A stretch of 64,000 nucleotides of DNA from a virus: positions 124,001-188,000 of IMG/VR virus record IMGVR_UViG_3300035180_001778. One strand, 5' to 3'. The position numbers were made by a program, and so were the translations under genes. The notes under the pieces are model-generated. The model was not told the origin of the DNA. It ran no database searches and worked only from the letters and a program-made list of their open reading frames with translations. Of this stretch, positions 1-9,805 are shown piece by piece; the stretch's first letter is position 1, and each line of letters begins with the position of its first letter.

Positions 1-590
1 GCAAGGGCCGTCGGGGGCGTCGTGAAGATTTTGGAGGTCGCCAGAATGGGGTCTCCCTTCGCGCCCACAGGGAGGACCCTCACGTTCGACGGAGCTGCGT
101 AATGGGGGTTCAGGAACTCCTGTCCGAAGAGACGAAGAAGAACCTGGATCCGCGTCAACAACTGAACCGGCCCGTCCACGTCAACGAGGAGGACGACGTA
201 GCCTCCCGTCAAGAAGCCCGAGATGGGCTGAGGGCGGTTGGGGTCCTTGCTGTCGACGAGGGAAGACTTGAAGCGCTGGGCGAACCCGCGGTAGCCTCCG
301 ACCTGCCTCTTGAAGCTCGGGTCCTTCGAGGGGTCCGGGATGTCCAGGTAGAGGTAGAAGCCCGACCGTTGCAGCGTCTTGAAGAGCTTCGTGACGAGGT
401 CGATCAGGGCTTGAACAATGGCCTTGATGGGGTTCCCGAAGTCGATCAGGAAGACCTTGACTGTCTCCAGAATGGCCTTGAGGACGTCCAAGAGGGTGAC
501 GAGCGTCTCCAGCGCCGTACTGATTTTCTTCAGTAGGGGCTCGCCGGGCACCTGTAGCTTGTACGACTTCCAGTTGGCCTGAGCAGCCAT
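1..590 (-). CDS. Baseplate-region virion protein, C-terminus off the window
   Basis: An open frame starts with ATG at 590 and runs off the left edge without a stop, giving at least 196 residues. The first 75 residues form a long amphipathic, Leu/Val-rich helical stretch. The rest is mixed alpha/beta with a YLYLDIPDP segment. It follows the 58-residue gene at 592-768 with a 1-nt gap and is the last gene seen of the hub-spike-baseplate run, so a structural role in the baseplate is inferred from position only. No family is recognised. Confidence 0.75.
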   Translation of the reverse strand, partial: MAAQANWKSYKLQVPGEPLLKKISTALETLVTLLDVLKAILETVKVFLIDFGNPIKAIVQALIDLVTKLFKTLQRSGFYLYLDIPDPSKDPSFKRQVGGYRGFAQRFKSSLVDSKDPNRPQPISGFLTGGYVVLLVDVDGPVQLLTRIQVLLRLFGQEFLNPHYAAPSNVRVLPVGAKGDPILATSKIFTTPPTAL

Positions 591-591
591 A

Positions 592-768
592 TCAGCTCCC
601 GTACGTCAGGCGTCGAACCTTACGTTGCAGAGCAGACAGCTCCTTCTCGGAAGCCTCGATGGTCAACTTGATGACCTCTCGCATGTGCTTCTGGATCCCA
701 AGCTCCTGACGGTGCTCCCAGCCGGGAGCCGGGGCGGGAGTTTCTTCCGGTGCTTTTTCGTCAGACAT
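592..768 (-). CDS. Small charged protein between baseplate genes (58 aa)
   Basis: A 58-codon frame has its ATG overlapping the TGA of the 2091-residue gene upstream (TGATG at 766-770), which supports translational coupling. The N-terminus is Pro/Glu-rich. The second half is a charged helix with a heptad look (HMREVIKLTIEASEKELSAL) and may be a coiled-coil assembly factor. Function unknown. Confidence 0.65.
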   Translation of the reverse strand: MSDEKAPEETPAPAPGWEHRQELGIQKHMREVIKLTIEASEKELSALQRKVRRLTYGS

Positions 769-3700
769 CAGCCGCCTCCTTGCGTTGCCAGGATCTTGTA
801 GAGCTGTTTCACAAGCTCTAGTTGCGTCTTTTGGCGATCGGACACGGCTCGGGCCTTCTTCGGGAGGTAGCCCTTCGTGAGGTTGAGACGAGCATCGAGC
901 CAGGCGTACCTCTTGTCGTAGAGCTTCTCGATGCTCTTGAGGATGTTCTGGATCGTGTTGATGGGGCCCGAGGGGTCCGTCAGCCCCGTGAGTCGAGCGT
1001 CGACCACAGCTCCCCGAGCGAGCACGTCGGAAGGTAGGATGCTGTTGGCGTACATGTTGTGGTCGACGACAGGACCAGGGACAACGACAGAAACCGTTGC
1101 CTGCACGAGCGCGTTGAAAGTGTCGAACCCCGCTGCATAGGCCACCGAGTTCTTGAGGATGGTGAAGAGATCCGAGAAGCTCTTCTTGATCGTCACCCCA
1201 AAAGGCCTCGTGACGCGGAAAGTGACCGCGGCATTGACAGCAAACGCCACATCGACGTTGAGGGTGGTGGTCGTCGGAGGGGGATTCACGACCTTGTAGA
1301 ACCCGTCGTTCCCATTGCCATCCGTCGGGATGTAGACGAGGTCTCCAGCTTGAACCCCGGCTGCAACGAAGTCCGTGGTCCCCGTCAACACCGTGCCCGC
1401 GGCCGTCCCAACCTGGGTTGCAGGGGAAAGGAGGTCGGTCAACACGTATTCGAAGAAGGCCTCGATCGCGACCTTCTCCGAATTGACGGGGGTGATTGCA
1501 GGGAGAGCCGGCGCCACATTGGTGAGAATGAGGGCCTTTGCTGCCGTCAAGGACGACGTGAGATGCGCGAGGTCACTGAAGGTGTTGAGGGCATCGTCGA
1601 TACGATACTGGAGGATGATCCCATCCGTTGTGAAGGGGTGGTCCACAGTCAAGTCATTTGCTGTGAAGGTGACGATCTGCCTTCGATCCCCGACAGAAAC
1701 TCCTGACGCGATCACGACAGTATACCCCGCTCGAACGCCACCTGTGGTGAAGTCTGCGGACGGATCCGTCATGACATTTCCCACGCTGCTCACCAGAATA
1801 CCCCCTGTGGTGGTCCGATTGCTCACCGTGATGGTGAACGGGAAGCCGGCATCCTGGGTGGTGAACGCCGTGTCCACCGTCACCGTGTTGGCTGTGACGG
1901 CTGTGATTCGTCGGTAGCTGGTCGCGCCATTGAGCCCACCCGTGATACGCACGAGGTCATACACCTGGGGGACAGGGCTCGGGAAGTTGACGGCCGCCGT
2001 GATGATGGTCTTGGCGACGTTCAAGCTCCCCGTCCCCACATAGGGCGGCGTGGTGAGGGGGTTCTGAAGGATCCCACCCGCAGAGGGACTCCCCGTCCCC
2101 ACATAGTCTTGCTCGAAGCCGATCAACCCCAGCTCGCTCTCGAACGAAGGACTCACGAGCGGGATCGACTCGTCGCCGTCATCGTCCAGAGCAATACCGT
2201 CCAGAGCCGGGAAGCGCAGAGGCTCCGTCAACGAGTTGCTCAGGGTGATCGCCGCCTGGATCCTCTCATTGGCGTTGGGGGGAGTCGAGGAGAACCCGAA
2301 AAGAGACATGTCGAAGGGATAGAGCAACGTCCCCTTCTCGAAGTTGACGAGGAACTCAATCCCAATCGTGTAAATCTTCCCCACAGGCGTATAGGGAGGA
2401 TTCGGATAGCCAGGCTCCAGGAGGGGTGCCGTGATCGTTGCTCCCGCCGGGATGTCAACCGTGGTCGGGAAACCAACGGTGATCGAATCGGGGCTCGACC
2501 CAATGCTCGTGATCACGATGAGCGGAGGGATCAGGCCGTTCGGCGGAATGTTGACGTGCAGAGGAGTCCCATCTTCTGCAATGATATCAACAGCTTGGCC
2601 GACAACGAACGCGGGCCTCAACAACGTGTCGGTCGCGTTCGGGTCTGTCGTGTAGAACGTCGAGGAGCCAGCTTGAGCCGGCTTGAGGATCCGGGCTCTC
2701 GGGCTCCTTCGCCGAATCTGTTGGATCCCCGTCAGGTTTCTGGCCCCCAAATCCAGGATCTCATCTTGGACCTGAGCGTTCGTGTCCTTCCCCGAGATCG
2801 TGATCCCGAAGGTGTACTTCACGGTGGGGTAGAAGCGACTGAGGGGCCCGGGGTTGAAGACGGGCACCCACGTCCCGGTGAAGGTGAACGGGATGAGCCC
2901 CCCAGACAGGTCGAGGGGAAACGGCGTGAGAAGAACCTGGTCGTCAATCTGGTTCGTCGAGGCCGAGAGAGTCTTGGGAGGCTGAGGCAACGGGCCCGGG
3001 GGAACTTGAGCCAACGGCGGCAATGGCACCAAAGGGTTGTCAAGCTTGCCGTCGAAGATGAAGCGCCCGTCAGCGCAGCCAATGACCCGACCATCAAGAT
3101 CCCGAAGGACGTCCTCCAGGTAGTTGGTCGCGTCGTTGTAGTGCTTGAGCATGACCTGAGCGACGAGGTCTTCGTTGGCGATGTGCCCCTCGGAGAAGAA
3201 GACAGACTCTCGCCCTTGGTCGTAGAGCTTCGACGCGGCCGTGTTCGAGAGGTTGGGACCTCCGGAAGGAGAGGCGGCCTTCGCATCATCTGAGATCGAT
3301 TTCGCCACTTCGATTCGGAAGTTCGTCCTCGTCTCAACCCGGTAGTAGAATGAGTCCGCCGAGTAGATCGAGTAATCCATCTGGAGGCTCTGGTTCACGA
3401 GCCCATTCACCACGTCATCCGGAGCGATGACGGTCGTGTAGGATGCCTGGAGCCGGAGCCCAGCCGGCACGAGACGGTATCCCGTGTAGAGCAGGGTGAT
3501 CTCTTCCCGAGGCTGCAACGGAGGGGAGAAGGTGATCTGCCCCGATTCGTTGAGGGTGTAGTCCACCAATTGCGTGAGAAGGTGCCCCACTTGCCCTTCA
3601 ATGCGACGGTAGACCGAGTAGGGCTGCGTCAACACAGGGGACCGACCCGTCAGGGCCTTCTTTGCAGAAGCCTCCAGGATGGGCCTTGCAGAGACCTTGA

Positions 3701-6700
3701 GGGCATGAATCCCCGGCGTGTACTGGCGGAGGACGTTCGAGGAGAGCGTAATCTCCGTCTTCCCGAACTCGTTCAGAAGTGCCCCCGTCACCTGGTAGAA
3801 GTCGAGGAAGCTGTTCAGGCCATCCGTGAAGAACAGGACCGATCCCGTTCGATAGGATCCTGCACGATCCCCAGGGATGTAGACCTTGTTCATCCCCCGC
3901 GCGATCGGCTCGTAGGGAGTCAGCTCCGTAACGAAATACGAGCTGAAGAGGACCGCGGGTTGGACACGGATAGGGCCAGAGGAGACGTAGAGCTTGGGCC
4001 CCGTCAACGTCTCTTGGAAGTCCGAGCCCGTCGACAGGGTGACCGTCGTGAGGTTGGTCGGAGCATCGTAGGTGGAACTCTCAAGGAGGAAGACCCGCTC
4101 GGTCTCGACACGAAGGAGATAGCCCGCAGGGAAGACCGTCGTCTGATCGCCGATGACATCGAAGGAGGTGGCCCCATCTTCCAACGACACCTGAACCACG
4201 AACATCGGCGGCTGGAGGACCGTGACAGACTTCTCGCCTCCAATGGCCTCGTAGACGTAATAGTCGACGTAGACCCGCTCGTCGGGCTCCAACACAGAGC
4301 CATGCGGAAGAGCTTCGGTCACCTGGTCATCTGCCAAGAAGGTGACCGAAGAAGCCGCTTCATCGACAAGGACCTGTGTCCCGATCTTCTGAGGGCGACC
4401 ACCTCGATAGACGCCAGGCACAGGATTCGAGGCAACAGAGCGCCCGAGAGGGTTGAAGAAGACGGTCGACACCGGGGTAGGGTGGTCCTGTGCGATCTCC
4501 TTCCGAACGAGGAACGTCGCCCTCTCCATGATCGAAGAAGGGGCAGGGCCATCTCCAGTGAGTGGCACGTACGTGATGAGGGCCTCTTCGAGAGCCAGGA
4601 AGCGATCCGTGAACTCGACGAGCCCGAAGCCCGATTGGATCTTGTAGTCTCGCCCTTGGGTCAAGAGATTGACCCAGTAGACATCTTGACCGGCGGTGAT
4701 GTCCACATCGCTGAAGTTCAGGTTGCCTGTCTCCTGGGAGACTTCCACCTGTCCTTGAGGGATCAACGACGGGCTCGTGAAGTTGCTGTCCTTCGGCACC
4801 AAGACAACCGAGGTCGAGAACGTGTTGGCGCCGAATCGGAAACGAGCGTTCTGAACAGCCGCGAGCGGAATGTGCAGCCGTCGCCCAATACCGTAGGAAG
4901 CTGCCGTGACCGAGATGAAGTCCACCTCAACCGTGAGCTGGAACTGGGAAACAGCTCGAATGATGCGTCTGCTCCCCATGTCAGGACCAGAGCCCAAAGT
5001 GATGGTATCCCCGGGCTGGATCCCGAAGACAAGGAAGTCTTCGGTCAGATCCTCAAGAGTCCCGAGGTCATGGAAACTGGCCGGCGACACCCCAGGGAGG
5101 TTGAAGGAGAGGAGGTTCTGGATCGGCCCGAGAGACCGCACCCGCTCGACCTTGGTGTTGGGGTCGATGAGCACCGCCTCTTTGAAGAACCGATCGGCGA
5201 GAATCTCCTGGCTCCTGTGGATCTCGTAGCTCAGACCCGAACCAGTACCAGGAAGGTCCGTCGTGAAGGAGGTCCCCGAGATCAAAGCGGCGACCGTGTA
5301 GACGGTGTTGGCACCCGAGAGAATCGAGAGGGTGTCTCCCACATGGACAGCAGAGAAGTCTCCCGCAGAGTCCGTGAACGTGGTTCCCGTGAACGACGCT
5401 GTTGAGCCCGACGTGATGCTTGTCCCCTGTGTGGTGGTGAAGTTGACGACCCCGCTGGTTGCTTCGAGGATGGCATCAAGGCCGAGATTCAAAGGGGTAT
5501 AGATGCCCGTCCCCACACCCGTCTCCAGGGAGACCTGGAAGTTCGTCGTCAAGACGAGGGGGTCAGGAAGAGCAATAGCCCCAGCAAGCTGAGGAATGGG
5601 GATGAGAACGTTGTTCTTCCGCTGCGCGTACTGGAAGATCCGCTTCGGGAGATCGAGGATGTACCCGTATGTCGGCCCCGGGCCTGTGGGGAGAGGGAGA
5701 ACATCGAGGCGCGGAAGTACCCCCGGGGGAAAGAGACCCGTTCCCTGCTCCACATGCACAGTGATGGGGTAGGCAGGGTCATCAATGGGGATCGCCGGGA
5801 GGAATACCTGGGGGGATCCAATGATAGGATCGGCCAGTGTGGCATTCGCCGTCGTGTAGACGTTGGTGATGTCCTTGATCGTCGGGTCGGCACCGTTGAG
5901 ATTCACAGGCGTCCGGAAGAAGCGCATCGAGACTCCGCGCTCGATGAGGAGGTCCCCGAAGATCACCTCGACGGACTGCCCTGCGTACAGAATCTTGTCG
6001 ATGAAAGAGAACTCGACAAGACCCATGTTGCCGACGGGTTGAACCTGGACAACACCAAACTTCCCATTTGGGTTGAACTGAGAGACGCGCTCCTGTTGCG
6101 GAAACTGGACGACGCCAGGAACGCGGAAGATGATGTCACCCCCATCAACGGGGAGCCCAACGATGGGGGACGGGACCGTGACGGTCCCGATGGTCTGACG
6201 GGGCAACTGTAGCCCCGTCTTCATCAGCACCCCGTCGTAGTAAATCGAGTTGAGCGGTAGAGTCGAGTGGAACTTGAGGCGGCCCGTCGTCAGAGCCCAC
6301 TCGACATGCCCCGCCGGAGGGTTGCTCGAAAAGGACCCCTCGTTCGGGACTTCGTCGGCAATGAGATGCAGGCTGAACCCTACTCGAATGAGGGGCACTT
6401 GTCCCGTTGCCGGGAGAGGGTTCAGCAACAGGACATCGGAGGACAGCCCGAGAAGCCCACTCGATTCAGCAAACCCGTAGAACCCCTGGCGCTGGAAGCG
6501 AACATGCTGCCCAACGTAGGTCACAAGATCGGCGGGATTCCAGTTGAGCTGCCCCGTCGTCTTGAGGATCTCGACGGTCCCCACAGAAGGAGACCCGAAC
6601 GCCGACACCAACGAGGTTGCGAGCTGAGTCCCCGAACCCGTCCCCACCGATAGTCGGTAGGGTGCGGCAGCCGCGGGGGAAGCAACCACAATCGGCGGGG

Positions 6701-7043
6701 GGACTTTGAGCCGGGTAGCGAGGGTGTTGATCGTCGAATCAACAAGACCAACATCGATCAAAGCACCCCCCGGTAGGGGTTTGAAAGCCTGATCTCGACC
6801 ATCGTAATCGAATCGACGGAGGACCTCGTTCTTGGTCCACCCGAAGGTGCCGTCTGCAAGAGGACCATCCCCAAGCACGAGAACCAGGTACTCCGCTCGG
6901 GGAGAAGGCTCCGACCCCAAAGGGTAGATCGTAGCGAACGCCACATCATCCGAAACGAAGTTGTTCGGAGACGACGTGAAAGACGAGTTCGCCTGTCCAA
7001 CACGCGGGGGTTCGAGAACGTATCCTTTGAATGAAAAGCCCAT
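768..7043 (-). CDS. Giant baseplate/tail structural protein (2091 aa)
   Basis: This is the largest protein in the window. It is rich in beta-strand-type sequence with few Cys. Several modules of about 55 residues share a pattern like 'G..L.....DF...GV..GD.V.I.......Y.V......L.V...F', seen for example near residues 550, 1790, 1850 and 1990, which suggests repeated small beta-barrels. A central segment around residues 1200-1310 is more helical. Position directly after the spike gene and before other baseplate-like genes argues for a baseplate wedge or fibre-attachment protein. No enzymatic motif is seen. The start is ATG at 7043, 6 nt after the upstream stop. Confidence 0.7.
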   Translation of the reverse strand: MGFSFKGYVLEPPRVGQANSSFTSSPNNFVSDDVAFATIYPLGSEPSPRAEYLVLVLGDGPLADGTFGWTKNEVLRRFDYDGRDQAFKPLPGGALIDVGLVDSTINTLATRLKVPPPIVVASPAAAAPYRLSVGTGSGTQLATSLVSAFGSPSVGTVEILKTTGQLNWNPADLVTYVGQHVRFQRQGFYGFAESSGLLGLSSDVLLLNPLPATGQVPLIRVGFSLHLIADEVPNEGSFSSNPPAGHVEWALTTGRLKFHSTLPLNSIYYDGVLMKTGLQLPRQTIGTVTVPSPIVGLPVDGGDIIFRVPGVVQFPQQERVSQFNPNGKFGVVQVQPVGNMGLVEFSFIDKILYAGQSVEVIFGDLLIERGVSMRFFRTPVNLNGADPTIKDITNVYTTANATLADPIIGSPQVFLPAIPIDDPAYPITVHVEQGTGLFPPGVLPRLDVLPLPTGPGPTYGYILDLPKRIFQYAQRKNNVLIPIPQLAGAIALPDPLVLTTNFQVSLETGVGTGIYTPLNLGLDAILEATSGVVNFTTTQGTSITSGSTASFTGTTFTDSAGDFSAVHVGDTLSILSGANTVYTVAALISGTSFTTDLPGTGSGLSYEIHRSQEILADRFFKEAVLIDPNTKVERVRSLGPIQNLLSFNLPGVSPASFHDLGTLEDLTEDFLVFGIQPGDTITLGSGPDMGSRRIIRAVSQFQLTVEVDFISVTAASYGIGRRLHIPLAAVQNARFRFGANTFSTSVVLVPKDSNFTSPSLIPQGQVEVSQETGNLNFSDVDITAGQDVYWVNLLTQGRDYKIQSGFGLVEFTDRFLALEEALITYVPLTGDGPAPSSIMERATFLVRKEIAQDHPTPVSTVFFNPLGRSVASNPVPGVYRGGRPQKIGTQVLVDEAASSVTFLADDQVTEALPHGSVLEPDERVYVDYYVYEAIGGEKSVTVLQPPMFVVQVSLEDGATSFDVIGDQTTVFPAGYLLRVETERVFLLESSTYDAPTNLTTVTLSTGSDFQETLTGPKLYVSSGPIRVQPAVLFSSYFVTELTPYEPIARGMNKVYIPGDRAGSYRTGSVLFFTDGLNSFLDFYQVTGALLNEFGKTEITLSSNVLRQYTPGIHALKVSARPILEASAKKALTGRSPVLTQPYSVYRRIEGQVGHLLTQLVDYTLNESGQITFSPPLQPREEITLLYTGYRLVPAGLRLQASYTTVIAPDDVVNGLVNQSLQMDYSIYSADSFYYRVETRTNFRIEVAKSISDDAKAASPSGGPNLSNTAASKLYDQGRESVFFSEGHIANEDLVAQVMLKHYNDATNYLEDVLRDLDGRVIGCADGRFIFDGKLDNPLVPLPPLAQVPPGPLPQPPKTLSASTNQIDDQVLLTPFPLDLSGGLIPFTFTGTWVPVFNPGPLSRFYPTVKYTFGITISGKDTNAQVQDEILDLGARNLTGIQQIRRRSPRARILKPAQAGSSTFYTTDPNATDTLLRPAFVVGQAVDIIAEDGTPLHVNIPPNGLIPPLIVITSIGSSPDSITVGFPTTVDIPAGATITAPLLEPGYPNPPYTPVGKIYTIGIEFLVNFEKGTLLYPFDMSLFGFSSTPPNANERIQAAITLSNSLTEPLRFPALDGIALDDDGDESIPLVSPSFESELGLIGFEQDYVGTGSPSAGGILQNPLTTPPYVGTGSLNVAKTIITAAVNFPSPVPQVYDLVRITGGLNGATSYRRITAVTANTVTVDTAFTTQDAGFPFTITVSNRTTTGGILVSSVGNVMTDPSADFTTGGVRAGYTVVIASGVSVGDRRQIVTFTANDLTVDHPFTTDGIILQYRIDDALNTFSDLAHLTSSLTAAKALILTNVAPALPAITPVNSEKVAIEAFFEYVLTDLLSPATQVGTAAGTVLTGTTDFVAAGVQAGDLVYIPTDGNGNDGFYKVVNPPPTTTTLNVDVAFAVNAAVTFRVTRPFGVTIKKSFSDLFTILKNSVAYAAGFDTFNALVQATVSVVVPGPVVDHNMYANSILPSDVLARGAVVDARLTGLTDPSGPINTIQNILKSIEKLYDKRYAWLDARLNLTKGYLPKKARAVSDRQKTQLELVKQLYKILATQGGG

Positions 7044-7049
7044 TTGTAC

Positions 7050-7619
7050 CTAGATGATCTTGCCAATCCCAGAACCAGACCCCGCCGTCGGAGCTGAGGG
7101 ACCTACAATCGGGATTGCAACAGAGAAGACATTGAATGAAATCAGGATCGCGTCGGAGATGGCCTTTGCCTTCTTCACCGCCGTGTCCCCCTTCATACCT
7201 GAAGATTTGAAGGCTGAAACCAGAAAAGGGAACGCCGGAGGCGCAATGAGGCGAACCACACCCGTCCCGGACCCTACACCAGAATGGGTCGTCTTCAGAA
7301 TCCCGAGCGAAAGAGCCCCCGACACACCCTTGGCCAGAGCCATGGCTTCAAGGGGGGCCATCGGTCCGAGCATCTGGTTCACGGCGAAGCTGGCCAACAT
7401 CCCGGCCATCATCGGCCCCAAAGGAACGATGAAGGGCATGAACCCGGAACCTACCCCCGCCGACCCTGAATCCGTGGTGATGACCACCACGGTGGGCAAC
7501 CAGTTGATGAGTCCCGTGCCGACCCCGTTGGCCAACAAGGGGATCGCCGGCCCAGCGATCCCCCCCGAGATGAGATTTGCCGTCACCAAGCCAACCACCA
7601 CAGGCATCGGCAGAGGCAT
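7050..7619 (-). CDS. Hydrophobic glycine-rich protein next to the spike
   Basis: The 189-residue protein is almost free of charged residues in its first 120 residues. Three similar blocks each carry a G(S/T)GxG signature (SGSAGVGSG, HSGVGSGTG, TAGSGSGIG) after a hydrophobic run of P, M, A and V. Its ATG overlaps the stop of the spike gene (TGATG at 7617-7621), so it is translationally coupled to it. Such a position suits a spike-tip, PAAR-like or membrane-active component, but I see no PAAR metal ligands. Function is inferred from context only. Confidence 0.6.
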   Translation of the reverse strand: MPLPMPVVVGLVTANLISGGIAGPAIPLLANGVGTGLINWLPTVVVITTDSGSAGVGSGFMPFIVPLGPMMAGMLASFAVNQMLGPMAPLEAMALAKGVSGALSLGILKTTHSGVGSGTGVVRLIAPPAFPFLVSAFKSSGMKGDTAVKKAKAISDAILISFNVFSVAIPIVGPSAPTAGSGSGIGKII

Positions 7620-9802
7620 CAGATAGACCTGACCATGGCGCTACCCTGAAGAGGGATTCCTGTAATCCAGTCGAGGGACGGAACCCCAGGCGGCATCATC
7701 GGAAGCCCTCGGGAGACCCCCAAGACCGCGGGCGGACCCCCAAGGAGAATCTGAGGCGCGATCAGAGAGATGATGGTGGCAGTCAGGTTGATGGCCAGCC
7801 CGGCAGTGATAGCGATGGCTCCAGCTCCCGCGGTGAGGGCGATGGCCCCAGCTCCCGTCGACAAGGTGACCGCCCCGCTCGCCGTGGTGATGGCCACAGC
7901 ACCCGTTCCCACGGTGATGCTGAAAGCTCCCGCGGGGTTGTTGAAGAGGGTAGCCCCAGCCAGGGTGTTGTAGGTGACGGCACCCGCAGCCACGTTCTGA
8001 ATCATGGCTCCCGCCAAGATGGTCTTGACATACCCCCCAAGGACAACGGTCTCCAGCACCGCGAGGGCGTAGTTGTACTGCGTCTTCCCCGAGACGAGGA
8101 CGTTGTAGCCCCCGCAGTTCAAGGTTGCCCCGTTGATGCCGTTGATGTTGACCTGGTCGGCCTGAATAGCCCAAGCCCCGTTCGAGGTCGCGTTGATCGA
8201 CCCCTTCGTGCTCAGGATGTAGTCCCCCGAGCAGACGATCGAGGCGTTGCCTTGAATGTCTTGCTGGGTGGCGAGGTTGTCCTCGTTCTGAGACCCCAAG
8301 AACGTCTGGTTCACGCCACAGTGGTAGGTGACGTCGATCGCGTTCCCCGAGTCGCTGTTGTGCCCAAGGTCTGCCTTGATGCCCCCTTGAGCGGAGAGGT
8401 AGAACGAGACGTTGTCGGGAGCCGAGGAGCCCAAGAACATCTTGAGGGCCCCACCCATGTTGACCTCCGCCGAGATGTTCTTCTCTCGGGGGTAGCGGTC
8501 GACGCGGCTCCCTGGGATGTTGAGCAGCACCTTCCCCTGCTTCTGGATCGCAAGGGCAAAGGGGTCGTTCTCGGTATCCGAGATCGGCGGTTGGATCTTG
8601 AATAGGTAGGCTCCCGCGGTCGTCAGCGACTCGACATCCGGCTCCAAAGGAGAACGCGGGATAGCCTCCATGGCAAACGTCCCGGGCCCGGTCTGCCCGA
8701 AGTCATCGAAGAGCTTGGGACGAAGGATCCTCGCGTACTGACGCATCCCCATCCCGTCGGAGGGGTCGTTGCCCACCGTCGTCCCCAAGACCTGCTCGAT
8801 GTAGATCCGACGAGGATTCATCGCGAACCCGTCGATCTCCCCGAGAACGTCTTGGGTGAGGTCCGACGTGTGAGCCATCTCGACGCGGTACTCCGTGAAG
8901 GCTTCGGGAGCACCTTCTTCAGGGTCCTCGACGCTCGTCGCAGGGACGGTGGCCGCGTAGTGGACCTGGCGGCCGTTCGTGTACATGACCGGAGGGAACT
9001 CGGCCGTGTTGTTGAAGACGTCGAGGACCTGCCCGCTGGCGTTGGAGTACTTCGTCGGGAAGCCAGCCGTCCCGGGCCCCGCAGCTTGCAGCTCATCCCG
9101 CCCAAAGTAGCGATCCGTCTCGCTCTTGAGGATGTTGCCCCCCGATTGGAAGATGTCCGGAGGCAAGAAGAAGGCGCCCCTTCGAATGGGACCCGAGAGC
9201 CTCTTGACCCCCGCTTCGCTCTCAACCCTGTGGATCGACTGAGCCACGATAGAACGCTCTGCATCCCGCAGCTCAAAGAGGTCCCCCGCCCGGTTGGACA
9301 TCCGGATGTCCCGAGAGAGAACCAGCTCCGCGCCCTCAGAACTCATGCCTCCCACATCGCCGGGGCTCATCTTCAGCCGCTTGTGCCGGATGGTGTTCCC
9401 GATGACTTTCTTGTAGAGAGCCGCATACTCCGGAGCGATGTTGCTGGGGTCTTCGGGGGCGAACGGGTCGAACCTCATCCCGCTACGATTCCCCACCGGG
9501 ATGTAGCCGAGGATCATCGCTTCGGTGAGCTGCTTGTGCTTCTGACGGTAGCCAATGACCACCAGGGAGTTCAGCTCGGGTATGCCTCCCCAGAAGCTCC
9601 GCGGGCCCGCCATGGCCTGGGTAAGGTCCACCTCGAAGCGGTCTCCTCCCCCCGTGAGGATCTTCACGTCGGCCTTCATGTTCAACTCGTCGACACGAGT
9701 GATGATGCCCACCTTGAGGCCGAGAGGGTTCGCCTTGTCCGCGAACCCCATACCAGGGGTCGAGCCGATAGGCCGCTTGGGGTTGTAGTCGCCGTTTCCC
9801 AT
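7619..9802 (-). CDS. Tail spike / central puncturing protein (gp5/VgrG-like)
   Basis: The N-terminal part (about residues 25-130) reads as an OB-fold of the gp5/VgrG kind: short strands with 'G.I..V.......V.I.......' followed by 'MAGPRSFWGGIPELNSLVVIGY'-type sequence, where the pattern G-P-x(4)-W-G-x-P is typical of phage spike proteins. Residues about 560-690 are a low-complexity beta-helix with repeats such as GAVTLSTGAGAIALTAGAG, as expected of a needle. It sits between the hub and baseplate genes, the usual place for the spike. It would trimerise on the hub and pierce the outer envelope. No lysozyme domain is visible. Confidence 0.82.
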   Translation of the reverse strand: MGNGDYNPKRPIGSTPGMGFADKANPLGLKVGIITRVDELNMKADVKILTGGGDRFEVDLTQAMAGPRSFWGGIPELNSLVVIGYRQKHKQLTEAMILGYIPVGNRSGMRFDPFAPEDPSNIAPEYAALYKKVIGNTIRHKRLKMSPGDVGGMSSEGAELVLSRDIRMSNRAGDLFELRDAERSIVAQSIHRVESEAGVKRLSGPIRRGAFFLPPDIFQSGGNILKSETDRYFGRDELQAAGPGTAGFPTKYSNASGQVLDVFNNTAEFPPVMYTNGRQVHYAATVPATSVEDPEEGAPEAFTEYRVEMAHTSDLTQDVLGEIDGFAMNPRRIYIEQVLGTTVGNDPSDGMGMRQYARILRPKLFDDFGQTGPGTFAMEAIPRSPLEPDVESLTTAGAYLFKIQPPISDTENDPFALAIQKQGKVLLNIPGSRVDRYPREKNISAEVNMGGALKMFLGSSAPDNVSFYLSAQGGIKADLGHNSDSGNAIDVTYHCGVNQTFLGSQNEDNLATQQDIQGNASIVCSGDYILSTKGSINATSNGAWAIQADQVNINGINGATLNCGGYNVLVSGKTQYNYALAVLETVVLGGYVKTILAGAMIQNVAAGAVTYNTLAGATLFNNPAGAFSITVGTGAVAITTASGAVTLSTGAGAIALTAGAGAIAITAGLAINLTATIISLIAPQILLGGPPAVLGVSRGLPMMPPGVPSLDWITGIPLQGSAMVRSI

Positions 9803-9805
9803 GGA

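Noticed and set aside
3570-5405. A 611-codon plus-strand open frame opposite the giant baseplate gene
   Set aside because: The sequence is Arg/Glu/Asp-rich and of low plausibility, opposite a long coherent structural gene.
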